This document shows, in pieces, positions 16,490 to 24,399 of a stretch of 64,000 bases of DNA. The notes beneath the pieces are model-generated. The model searched no databases. It was not told where the DNA came from and was given only the letters and a program-made list of their open reading frames with translations. The position numbers and the translations under genes are program-made. The stretch's first letter is position 1. The number at the start of each line of letters is the position of its first letter. Source of the stretch: Spirillospora albida (GTDB lineage: Bacteria; Actinomycetota; Actinomycetes; Streptosporangiales; Streptosporangiaceae); the NCBI RefSeq assembly GCF_000718255.1, contig NZ_JOFJ01000006.1, positions 195,926-259,925 on the forward strand. Reading direction: 5' to 3'.

Positions 16490-17176
16490 ATGCGCCCGTT
16501 CCGAGCGCCCCCCGTCGCCGCCGCCGTCCTCGGGGCGGCCATCGCCGCCGCCGCGTGCGACCCGATGGTGCGCGAAGGCGACATCGGAGAGGTGCCCGGC
16601 GCGCGGCCCGCCGCCGACACGGCGCAGGTCGTCGACTCCCCGTGGGGGCCGGTCGGCCCCGCCGACCGCGACCTCATCGTGAAGGTGCGGCTCGCGGGCC
16701 TCTGGGAGATCCCGGTCGGCCGGGAGGCCGCGCGGCGCGCCGTGCGGCCCGCGACCCGCCGCAACCTCGCGGAGATCGCCCGCCAGCACGAGCGGCTGGA
16801 CGCCCTGGACCGGCGGATCGCGGCGCGGCTGCGGGTCGAGCTGCCGAACGAGCCGACCGCCGAGCAGCAGGGCTGGATCACCGAGATCTCCGGCAAGAGG
16901 GGCCTCGACTACGACCGGACCGCCGTCCTGCGGCTCCGCCTCGCGCACGGCCGGATCTACCCGGCGGTCGCCGCCGTTCGGGGCAGCACCCGCAACACGC
17001 TGGTGCGGACGTTCGCGCAGCAGTGCGAGACGTTCGTCGCCACCCACATGCGGCTGCTGGAGGGCACCGGCCTCGTCGGCGGGGAGGCGCTGCCGCCCAT
17101 GCCGGACGCGTCCGGCGCGCCCGCCCCCCACCCGCCCGGGATGCCGATGCCGTCGGCGCCACCCGCCGGGAGCTGA
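16490..17176 (+). CDS. DUF4142-like lipoprotein
   Basis: Secreted protein of 228 residues. The N-terminus MRPFRAPPVAAAVLGAAIA is a signal peptide ending in a lipobox-like AAAC with Cys23, although Ala rather than Leu stands at -3. Residues about 55-205 are helical and resemble the DUF4142/ferritin-like four-helix proteins: DRDLIVKVRLAGLWEIPVGR, then RRNLAEIARQHERLDALDR, then CETFVATHMRLLEGTGLV. The tail is Pro-rich and disordered. ATG 16490 follows GAGAGGAGC. The role is unknown. Confidence 0.75.
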   Translation: MRPFRAPPVAAAVLGAAIAAAACDPMVREGDIGEVPGARPAADTAQVVDSPWGPVGPADRDLIVKVRLAGLWEIPVGREAARRAVRPATRRNLAEIARQHERLDALDRRIAARLRVELPNEPTAEQQGWITEISGKRGLDYDRTAVLRLRLAHGRIYPAVAAVRGSTRNTLVRTFAQQCETFVATHMRLLEGTGLVGGEALPPMPDASGAPAPHPPGMPMPSAPPAGS

Positions 17177-17325
17177 CCGCGGCGCCGCAGGTCGGGCGGG
17201 CGCGGTGTCATGGGTGTGACAAAAAGCCGCCTCCCGAATGTGCGGGGACGGGCAAGTGCGGGCGGACGGCTCCGCGCTAGCTTCCGAGACCTTGCCCCCC
17301 TTCCCCCACTGCCGCGAGGTGACGG

Positions 17326-18585
17326 ATGAGCCCTGCACGCCGTGCCGATGGAACGCCCCGGGTCGTCGTCACCGGATTCGGGGTGAAGAGCCCGGCCGGC
17401 GGGACGCCCCGCGACGTCCTCGCGGCCGTCCTCGCGGGCAAGTCCCAGGCCGTCCACGTGCCCGAGCTGCTGGAGGCGGGGACCGCGGTGTCCTACGGCT
17501 GCCCGGCGCAGCCGTTCGAGGAGGAGCGCTACTTCAGCCGTCCCGAGCGGCGCCGCCTCGACCGGATGACGCGGCTCGGCGTCGCCGCCGCCGACGACGC
17601 CCTCGCCGACGCCTTCGGCGCGGACGGCCCAGGCGGCGATCCCGGCCGGCGCGGAGTCTACGTCGGGACGGCCGCCGCGAACCTCGCCTCCGTCGTCGCG
17701 CTCGGCGGCCACGAGCACGCCGGGACGCTGCACCGGGTGCCCGTCCCCACCGTCCCGATGATCATGCCGAACGCGACGGCCGCGCGGATCTCCATCCGGC
17801 ACGGGTACGAGGGGCCCTGCCTGACGTTCTCGACCGCGTGCGCGTCCGGCGCCACCGCGATCGGCGAGGCGGCCCTCGCGATCCGCGCGGGCCGCGTCGA
17901 CACGGCCGTCGCGGGCGGCGTCGACGCCGTCCTCACGCCGTTCACGATCGCGGCGATGGCCAGGATCGGGACGCTCGCCCGCCGCGCCGACGCGCCGCAC
18001 GACGCGAGCCGCCCGTTCGACGCGGCCAGGGACGGGTTCGTCATCGGCGAGGCGGCCGCGTTCCTGGTCCTGGAGCGCGCCGACCGCGCCGCGGCGCGCG
18101 GCGCGGTCGGGTACGGCGAGGTGGCCGGGTACGCCGCCGCCACCGACGCGGCCGACGTGCTGCTGCCCCGCGCGGACGGCACCGTCGCCGCCCGCTGCAT
18201 GGCGGCCGCCCTCCGCGACGCGGACGTGGCCCCTGACGAGATCGGCCACGTCAACGCGCACGCGACCGGCACGCCGTCCAGCGACCGCGCCGAGGCCCTC
18301 GCGATCGAGCGGTGCTTCGGCGCGGTGCGCCCGCCGGTCAGCGCCACCAAGGGTGTGACCGGGCACATCCTCGGGGCGGGCGGCGCGCTCGAGGCCATGG
18401 TGGCGCTGCTCGGCGCCGCCGAGGGCCTCGCGCCGCCCACCGCGAACTTCACCGGGCCCGACGAGGACACCGCCCGCATCGACGTCGTCCACGGCACCGT
18501 CCGGAGGATCCCGGCGGCGCCCGTCCTGTCGAACTCGTTCGGCTTCGGCGGCCACGACGCGGCGCTGGTGCTGGTGCCCGCCTGA
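17326..18585 (+). CDS. Beta-ketoacyl-ACP synthase II-like enzyme
   Basis: Condensing enzyme of 419 residues of the FabF/KAS II group. The catalytic triad is complete: Cys172 in STACASG, His312 in NAHATGT and His347 in KGVTGHILGAGG. The C-terminal NSFGFGGHDAALVLVPA is also typical. It should condense malonyl-ACP with acyl-ACP. No acyl carrier protein, ketoreductase or chain-length-factor gene is adjacent, so it is an orphan ketosynthase here. It could serve fatty acid synthesis or a lipid side pathway. ATG 17326 is used. Confidence 0.9.
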   Translation: MSPARRADGTPRVVVTGFGVKSPAGGTPRDVLAAVLAGKSQAVHVPELLEAGTAVSYGCPAQPFEEERYFSRPERRRLDRMTRLGVAAADDALADAFGADGPGGDPGRRGVYVGTAAANLASVVALGGHEHAGTLHRVPVPTVPMIMPNATAARISIRHGYEGPCLTFSTACASGATAIGEAALAIRAGRVDTAVAGGVDAVLTPFTIAAMARIGTLARRADAPHDASRPFDAARDGFVIGEAAAFLVLERADRAAARGAVGYGEVAGYAAATDAADVLLPRADGTVAARCMAAALRDADVAPDEIGHVNAHATGTPSSDRAEALAIERCFGAVRPPVSATKGVTGHILGAGGALEAMVALLGAAEGLAPPTANFTGPDEDTARIDVVHGTVRRIPAAPVLSNSFGFGGHDAALVLVPA

Positions 18586-18603
18586 GCACCGGCCCGCCGC
18601 GGG

Positions 18604-19560
18604 TCAGCGGGCGGGGGTCCCGGAGGCGCGGCGCCGCCCGCGCCCGCTGGTGGTGATGGCCACGCCCAGGCTGAGCGTGATGAGGCCGACGCCGGTGGCG
18701 GCGAGCGGCACGACGTCCTCCACCACGCGGACCTTCTTGGCGCCGTCCTCGGCCTTCTTGGTGAGCGCCGCGCGGGACTCGGGCGTCATCCGCAGGTCGA
18801 ACTGCGCCACGACGAGCCGGCCCGGCCCGCCCGAGCGGGGCTGCAGGGTCGACAGCGCCCGGCGGCGCTGGTCGATCGACACACCGGTACGGGGGTCCAC
18901 CCAGTAGGTGTTGTCGAGCTGGACGTAGCGGTCGACCGGCACCGAGGCGCCGCCCTTGGGCTGCCCGAGGAGCTCCGGCGGCAGGTCGGGGAACTTCCCG
19001 GCCACCTTCGTCGCCGGGACGTGCAGCTGGTACCGGTGGGTCAGCACCCCGTTGACGCGCTCCTTGCCGTCGAATTTCGCCGGCCAGGCGCGCCGCGTCG
19101 AGATGTCGAAGACCTGGTACTCCTTCTTCTCGAGGCCGATCGGCCAGTACTGGGCCAGCCCGGACTGCTTGACGGCCGGGTCGTCCTGCACCGCGGCCTT
19201 GCAGCAGTTGGTGAGCTCGCCGGTCCGGCGGTCGAACGCGGCCCGGAGCTTCTGGAAGTCGACGACGTTCTTGGTCGCGAGGTCCTCGATGATCGTGACC
19301 GAGTCCCACACGACGCGGCCGTCGCCGGAGGCCTTGACGTCACCACGCGTGGTGTTGGTCGCGACGATCTCAACGCCGGTCCTGGCCCGCATGTTCTTGG
19401 CGTCGAACAAGGTTCCGTCGCCCGTGTGGAACCGCGTGACCTGGTGGGTGTCGACCGGTGCGCCGACCAGCGCCGGGGCCACCTGGAACCGGACCAGGGC
19501 GCCTCCGACGAGCAGGAACGCTCCTGCGCCGGTGAGGGCGTGACCGATGAACTTACGCAA
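18604..19560 (-). CDS. DUF3068 protein (PorA-like family)
   Basis: Envelope protein of 318 residues with an N-terminal membrane segment (HALTGAGAFLLVGGALVRF), a large outside domain (about 35-280) and a C-terminal membrane segment (VVPLAATGVGLITLSLGVAI) with a basic tail. This is the layout of DUF3068, whose members are named porin PorA family in some databases; pore function is not shown. The start is TTG 19560, chosen because a strong AGGAGG lies seven bases ahead and the sequence turns basic then hydrophobic right there. Confidence 0.8.
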   Translation of the reverse strand: MRKFIGHALTGAGAFLLVGGALVRFQVAPALVGAPVDTHQVTRFHTGDGTLFDAKNMRARTGVEIVATNTTRGDVKASGDGRVVWDSVTIIEDLATKNVVDFQKLRAAFDRRTGELTNCCKAAVQDDPAVKQSGLAQYWPIGLEKKEYQVFDISTRRAWPAKFDGKERVNGVLTHRYQLHVPATKVAGKFPDLPPELLGQPKGGASVPVDRYVQLDNTYWVDPRTGVSIDQRRRALSTLQPRSGGPGRLVVAQFDLRMTPESRAALTKKAEDGAKKVRVVEDVVPLAATGVGLITLSLGVAITTSGRGRRRASGTPAR

Positions 19561-19623
19561 TGCCTGCCTCCTGTGGGGTGGGGACCCTTCTATGCCATAT
19601 CGGGGCAAAAGGGAATGGGCGGG

Positions 19624-19649
19624 TGCACAGCCCCTGGGAAGACTGTGCA
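19624..19649. repeat. Inverted repeat TGCACAG ... CTGTGCA
   Basis: Perfect 7-bp arms with a 12-base gap between the divergent DUF3068 start and the STAS stop. It is a possible operator of the DUF3068 gene; evidence is symmetry alone. Confidence 0.3.
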
Positions 19650-19689
19650 GCCGCCCAAGTGCGAGGCGCCGGCGTTGTGACCTACGTCG

Positions 19690-20073
19690 TCACAGCCGGC
19701 ACGGCAGGTCGACGCCGTCCGGCGGCGCCGGCGGCAGCAGCCGCTCGGCGAGCCCGCCCGCGAGCAGCACCCGCCGGAGCGGAGCGGACGGATGGACGAA
19801 GCAGAGCCGCCCGCCGAACGACCGGGCCCGCTCGTCCGCGGCGAGGAGCGTCCGCAGCCCCTGCGAGTCGCAGAACGCGACCTCGGCCGCGTCGATCGCG
19901 AGGTAGGGGGTGCCGGGGCCCGCCAGCCCGGCGAGGAGGTCGTCGAGGGCGCCGCAGGTGGCGAGGTCGAGCTCCCCCCGCAGAGTGACCAGCGTGATCC
20001 CCGCCATGAGCGGCTCCACCGCCGCGCTGATCGAGGCGGACTCCTGCCGCGGGACGGCCGCGAGGTCGTTCAT
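19690..20073 (-). CDS. STAS-domain anti-sigma factor antagonist
   Basis: Protein of 127 residues made of one STAS domain (SpoIIAA/RsbV type). The phosphorylatable serine is Ser70 in AFCDSQGLRTLL; the N-terminal strand LVTLRGELDLATCGAL is canonical. In partner-switching systems such proteins free a sigma factor by binding its anti-sigma kinase when unphosphorylated. No kinase or sigma gene is adjacent; the SpoIIE-type phosphatase at 49-51 kb is a possible but unproven partner. ATG 20073 has AAGGAGA ahead. Confidence 0.88.
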   Translation of the reverse strand: MNDLAAVPRQESASISAAVEPLMAGITLVTLRGELDLATCGALDDLLAGLAGPGTPYLAIDAAEVAFCDSQGLRTLLAADERARSFGGRLCFVHPSAPLRRVLLAGGLAERLLPPAPPDGVDLPCRL

Positions 20074-20211
20074 CGCCCGGTCGTCTCCTTCCGCTCGTCC
20101 GGGTACGCTCCGGTGCTTCGCACCATCGTGCGGGAACCCGCGGCGGCCCTGTAGGGACGAAGGTCCCGTCCCGTCCGGCCCGCATCGCGCCCACCGCAGC
20201 CGTGAGGGCCC

Positions 20212-20259
20212 GTTAACGGACCGGTCACATCCGGACGATCTCGTTAACGGCCGGGTGAC
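20212..20259 (+). promoter_or_regulatory. Two GlnR-like boxes upstream of nirB
   Basis: GTTAACGGACCGGTCAC (20212-20228) and GTTAACGGCCGGGTGAC (20243-20259) are direct repeats (14 of 17 bases) set 31 bp apart, three helical turns. Each has AC-n9-AC, the core of actinobacterial GlnR sites. GlnR controls nirB in studied Streptomyces and mycobacteria, so nitrogen control is likely here. Confidence 0.6.
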
Positions 20260-20304
20260 ACGCGGGACGCCGCCGGGAAACGTGCCTCGCCGAGGATCGG
20301 GGCC

Positions 20305-22818
20305 ATGGGAGCAGGTAACAAGCCGGACAAGTCTCTGGTCGTGATCGGCCACGGCCCCGCCGCGCACCGCCTGGTCGAGGCGCTGCGCGCCCGCGACACC
20401 GCCGGCGCGTGGACGGTCACCGTCATCGGGGAGGAGACCCGAACCGCCTACGACCGGGTCGCGCTGACGACGTACCTGGAGGGCGCCGACCTCGCCTACC
20501 CCCCGCACGGCCCCGAGGTGACCGTGCACAACGGCGAGCGCGCGGCGGCGATCGACCGCGCCGCCCGGACCGTCACGACGTCGTCCGGGCGGGTCGTCCG
20601 GTACGACGCCCTCGTCCTCGCGACCGGCTCGGCGCCGTTCGTCCCGCCGGTCGAGGGCCGCGATCTGCCCGGCGTGTTCGTCTACCGGACGATCGACGAC
20701 CTCGACGCGATCCGCGACTACGCGGACGGCCGGGAGACCGGCGCCGTCGTCGGCGGCGGACTGCTCGGCCTGGAGGCGGCCCGCGCGCTGCAGGGCCTCG
20801 GGCTGCGCAGCGGTGTCGTCGAGGTCGCGCCCTGGCTGATGCCCCGGCAGCTGGACGAGGGCGGCGGCGCGATGCTGCGCCGCCACATCGAGGACCTCGG
20901 CATGGCCGTCCACGCCGGCACCCCCATGAGCCGCCTGGAGGCGGGGGAGGACGGAGCGGTCGCCCGGGTCGTCATGGCGGACGGCACGGACATCGGCGCC
21001 GAGGTGGTCGTGTTCTCCGCCGGCATCCGCCCCCGCGACGAGCTGGCCCGCGACTGCGGGCTGCCGGTCGGGGAGCGCGGCGGCATCGTCGTGGACGAGG
21101 CGTGCCGCACCGCCGACCCCGCGATCTGGGCGATCGGCGAGTGCGCCCTCATCGGCGGCGCCGTGTACGGCCTGGTGGGGCCGTGCTTCTCGATGGCGGA
21201 GGTCGTCGCGGACCGGCTGCTCGCCGAGGCCGCCGGAGGGTCGAGCACCGCCGTGTTCGAGGGCGCCGACCTGTCGACCAAGCTGAAGCTCATGGGCGTG
21301 GACGTCGCCAGCTTCGGCGACCCGTTCGCCGGCCCGGAGCAGGGCGCGCTCGGCGTCACCTACACCGACCCCGTCGCGGGGATCTACAAGAGGCTGCTGG
21401 TCAGCGATGACGCGAAGACGCTGCTCGGCGGCGTGCTCGTCGGCGACGCCGAGTCGTACGGGACGCTGCGCGCCTACGTCGGCGGCTCCCTGCCGGGACC
21501 GCCCGAGCAGATGCTGTTCGGTGGCACCGAGGCCGCCGGGGGAGACCTCCCCGGCGCGACCGTCATCTGCTCCTGCAACAACGTCTCGGCCGAGTCGATC
21601 CGCTGCTCGATCGCCGATCACTCCCTGACCGACGTGCCCGCCGTGAAGGACTGCACGCGGGCCGGGACGAGCTGCGGCAGCTGCGTCCCGCTCGTGAAGA
21701 AGCTCCTGGACGCGGAGCTGACCGCGGCCGGGATCGAGGTCAGCAAGGCGATCTGCGAGCACTTCGCCTACAGCCGCGCCGAGCTGTTCGACATCGTCCG
21801 GGTGCGGGGCATCACGAGCTTCACCCAGCTCGTCGAGCAGCACGGGACCGGACGCGGCTGCGACATCTGCAAGCCCGTCGTCGCGTCGATCCTGGCGAGC
21901 CTCGGCAACGGGCACATCCTCGAGGGCGAGCAGGCGGCCCTGCAGGACACCAACGACCACTTCCTCGCCAACCTGCAGAAGAACGGCACCTACTCCGTCG
22001 TGCCGCGCATCCCCGGCGGCGAGATAACCCCGGACCGGCTCATCGTGATCGGTGAGGTCGCCCGCGACTTCGGGCTCTACACCAAGATCACCGGCGGGCA
22101 GCGGATCGACCTGTTCGGCGCCCGCGTCGAACAGCTCCCCGAGATCTGGAAGCGCCTCGTCGACGCCGGCTTCGAGTCCGGGCACGCCTACGGCAAGTCG
22201 CTGCGGACGGTGAAGTCGTGCGTCGGGTCGACCTGGTGCCGCTTCGGCGTCCAGGACTCGGTCGGCATGGCCATCAGGCTGGAGCTGCGGTACCGGGGGC
22301 TGCGCGCCCCGCACAAGCTGAAGTCGGCCGTGTCCGGCTGCGCCCGCGAGTGCGCGGAGGCGCAGAGCAAGGACTTCGGGATCATCGCCACGGAGAAGGG
22401 CTGGAACCTGTACCTCGCCGGGAACGGCGGGATGCGGCCCCGGCACGCCGACCTGTTCGCCACCGACCTCACCGACGACGAGCTGATCCGCTACATCGAC
22501 CGGTTCCTCATGTTCTACATCCGCACCGCCGACCGGCTCCAGCGCACCGCGAGCTGGCTGGAGTCCCTGGAGGGCGGGCTGGACTACCTCCGCGAGGTCA
22601 TCGTCGACGACAGCCTCGGCATCTGCGCCGAACTCGACGCCGCCATGGAGCGGCACGTCGCCGCCTACTCCGACGAGTGGGGCGACACCCTCGCCGACCC
22701 CGACCGGCTCAGCCGGTTCGTGTCGTTCGTCAACGCCCCCCAGGAGCCCGACCCGAGCATCGGCTTCGCGATCGAGCGGGAGCAGATCAAGCCGCTCCCG
22801 CTGGAGGTGATCAAGTGA
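20305..22818 (+). CDS. nirB: Assimilatory nitrite reductase large subunit NirB
   Basis: Cytoplasmic NAD(P)H-dependent nitrite reductase, nitrite to ammonium, 837 residues. Order of parts: pyridine nucleotide-disulfide FAD/NAD domain (1-410), iron-sulfur BFD-like domain with CSCNN and CTRAGTSCGSC, a second cysteine region, then the ferredoxin-like and siroheme/4Fe-4S domains. The siroheme cluster cysteines are CVGSTWC (639, 645) and CARECAE (679, 683). No nirD small-subunit gene follows. The stop overlaps the next gene's GTG, so the two form an operon under the GlnR-like boxes. Confidence 0.95.
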   Translation: MGAGNKPDKSLVVIGHGPAAHRLVEALRARDTAGAWTVTVIGEETRTAYDRVALTTYLEGADLAYPPHGPEVTVHNGERAAAIDRAARTVTTSSGRVVRYDALVLATGSAPFVPPVEGRDLPGVFVYRTIDDLDAIRDYADGRETGAVVGGGLLGLEAARALQGLGLRSGVVEVAPWLMPRQLDEGGGAMLRRHIEDLGMAVHAGTPMSRLEAGEDGAVARVVMADGTDIGAEVVVFSAGIRPRDELARDCGLPVGERGGIVVDEACRTADPAIWAIGECALIGGAVYGLVGPCFSMAEVVADRLLAEAAGGSSTAVFEGADLSTKLKLMGVDVASFGDPFAGPEQGALGVTYTDPVAGIYKRLLVSDDAKTLLGGVLVGDAESYGTLRAYVGGSLPGPPEQMLFGGTEAAGGDLPGATVICSCNNVSAESIRCSIADHSLTDVPAVKDCTRAGTSCGSCVPLVKKLLDAELTAAGIEVSKAICEHFAYSRAELFDIVRVRGITSFTQLVEQHGTGRGCDICKPVVASILASLGNGHILEGEQAALQDTNDHFLANLQKNGTYSVVPRIPGGEITPDRLIVIGEVARDFGLYTKITGGQRIDLFGARVEQLPEIWKRLVDAGFESGHAYGKSLRTVKSCVGSTWCRFGVQDSVGMAIRLELRYRGLRAPHKLKSAVSGCARECAEAQSKDFGIIATEKGWNLYLAGNGGMRPRHADLFATDLTDDELIRYIDRFLMFYIRTADRLQRTASWLESLEGGLDYLREVIVDDSLGICAELDAAMERHVAAYSDEWGDTLADPDRLSRFVSFVNAPQEPDPSIGFAIEREQIKPLPLEVIK

Positions 22819-24269
22819 CCGGCATCGTCGTCGTCGGCAACGGCATGGCCGGCGCGCGGTTCGTCACCGAGCTGCGCGCCCGCGACCGCGACGTCCCCAT
22901 CACGGTGTTCGGCGCCGAGACCGAGCGTCCCTACAACCGCGTCCTGCTGTCGAACGTCCTCGCCGGGATCACCCGCGCCGAGCACATCGATCTCGTCGAC
23001 GCCGCCTGGTACGCCGCCCACGGGGTCGACGCCCGGCTCGGCGTCGAGGTCACCCGCATCGACCGCGAGGCCCGCGTCGTGCACGCCGCCGACGGGACGG
23101 CCACGCCCTACGGCACCCTCGTCCTCGCGACCGGCAGCACCGCGTTCATCCCGCCGATGCCCGGCCTCACCGACGGGCTGCCCGAGGGCGCGGAGGTCTT
23201 CCGCACTCTGGACGACTGCCGCCGCATCTCCGGGCTCGCCGACAGGGCACGGCACGCCGTCGTCGTCGGCGGCGGCCTGCTCGGCATCGAGGCGGCCCGC
23301 GGGCTCGCCGGCCGCGGCCTGGACGTGACCGTCCTGCACCTGGCCGGGCACCTCATGGAGCGCCAGCTCGACCCGGCCGCCGGGAAGGTCCTCGCCCGCA
23401 CCCTCGACCGCCTCGGCATCGGCACCCGCCTGGAGGCGAACGTCCAGGGCCTGCGCACGGCCGGCGGCGCCGTCACCGGCGTGGAACTGGCCACGCCGGA
23501 CGGGGGGACCGAGGTCGTCGACGCCGACCTCGTCATCCTGTCCTGCGGCGTCCGCCCCGAGGTGTCCCTCGCCCGCGACGCCGGGCTCGCGATCGGCCGC
23601 GCCGTGATCGTGGACGACGAGCTCCGCTCCGTCACCGATCCGTCCGTCCGCGCCATCGGGGAGTGCTCCGAGCACCGCGACGAGGTGTACGGCCTCGTCG
23701 CGCCCGCCTGGGAGCAGGCGGGCGTCCTCGCCGGCCTGCTCGCCGGCACCGACCCGGCGGCCCGCTTCACCGGCGCCCGCCAGATCACCCGCCTGAAGGC
23801 CGCCGGGATCGAGCTCGCCTCGATGGGCGAGACCCACTTCGGCGACGACGACGACGGCGTCGAGGTCGTCCGGTTCACCGACGCGGCGCGCGGCACCTAC
23901 AAGAAGGCCGTGATCCGCGACGGGCGCCTGATCGGCGCGATCCTGCTGGGCGAGACCTCCACGGCGGGGACGCTCAGCCAGCTCTACGACCGCTCCGCGC
24001 CTGTGCCGTCCGAGCGGCTGGACCTGCTGTTCCCCGGCTTCGCCGGCGCCGCCGAGGCCGCCTCGCCCGTCCGCATGCCGGACGCGGCGACCGTCTGCCA
24101 CTGCAACAACGTCAGCAAGGGCCGCATCCGCGCGTGCTGGCAGCAGGGCTCCCGCACACCCGAGGCGATCGCCCGCGACACGAAGGCGGGCACCGGCTGC
24201 GGAAGTTGCCGGTCCGCCGTGGAGGGCATCCTCGGCTGGCTCGACGAGCAGGAGTCGGTGGACGCCTGA
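22815..24269 (+). CDS. NirB-like FAD/NAD oxidoreductase with BFD-like Fe-S domain
   Basis: Flavoprotein of 484 residues resembling only the N-terminal half of NirB. It has FAD motif VVVGNGMAG, NAD motif VVVGGGLLGIEAARGLAGR, and at the C-terminus the BFD-like [2Fe-2S] motif CHCNN ... GTGCGSC. It lacks the siroheme domain. Such proteins are electron-transfer subunits of assimilatory nitrate reductase (NasB-like). GTG 22815 overlaps the nirB stop (GTGA). With the convergent nitrate reductase gene next door, its likely job is to pass electrons from NAD(P)H to that enzyme. Confidence 0.85.
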   Translation: MTGIVVVGNGMAGARFVTELRARDRDVPITVFGAETERPYNRVLLSNVLAGITRAEHIDLVDAAWYAAHGVDARLGVEVTRIDREARVVHAADGTATPYGTLVLATGSTAFIPPMPGLTDGLPEGAEVFRTLDDCRRISGLADRARHAVVVGGGLLGIEAARGLAGRGLDVTVLHLAGHLMERQLDPAAGKVLARTLDRLGIGTRLEANVQGLRTAGGAVTGVELATPDGGTEVVDADLVILSCGVRPEVSLARDAGLAIGRAVIVDDELRSVTDPSVRAIGECSEHRDEVYGLVAPAWEQAGVLAGLLAGTDPAARFTGARQITRLKAAGIELASMGETHFGDDDDGVEVVRFTDAARGTYKKAVIRDGRLIGAILLGETSTAGTLSQLYDRSAPVPSERLDLLFPGFAGAAEAASPVRMPDAATVCHCNNVSKGRIRACWQQGSRTPEAIARDTKAGTGCGSCRSAVEGILGWLDEQESVDA

Positions 24270-24281
24270 GCACCCGCCGGA

Positions 24282-24310
24282 AAGGCCCGCGGCCCCGTGC
24301 CGCGGGCCTT
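24282..24310 (+). terminator. Terminator hairpin of the nirB operon
   Basis: Perfect 11-bp arms AAGGCCCGCGG / CCGCGGGCCTT with a seven-base loop, 12 bases after the operon's last stop. T-poor, as usual in this genome. Confidence 0.65.
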
Positions 24311-24356
24311 CCGCATGGGCGGAGTCCCGACGCGGAGACGGCGGGGGCGGACGGCG

Positions 24357-24388
24357 AAGGGGCCCGCCGCGAGCGCGGCGGGCCCCTT
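24357..24388. terminator. Bidirectional terminator between convergent genes
   Basis: Perfect 15-bp arms AAGGGGCCCGCCGCG / CGCGGCGGGCCCCTT with a minimal loop, 11 bases from the stop of the reverse-strand nitrate reductase gene. The ends read AA/TT, giving a short T run in both directions. Confidence 0.7.
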
Positions 24389-24399
24389 GCGGGCGCGGG

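Noticed and set aside
13235..17338. Single reverse frame joining tnpB with a long upstream part
   Set aside because: The upstream part is out of frame with the pyruvate-oxidase-like gene, which is certain; only the tnpB portion from the GTG at 14407 is coding. This is not a fusion protein.
19690..22656. Reverse-strand open frame of nearly 1000 codons across nirB
   Set aside because: Only its last 127 residues (the STAS protein) are real; the rest is antisense to nirB and has no domain.
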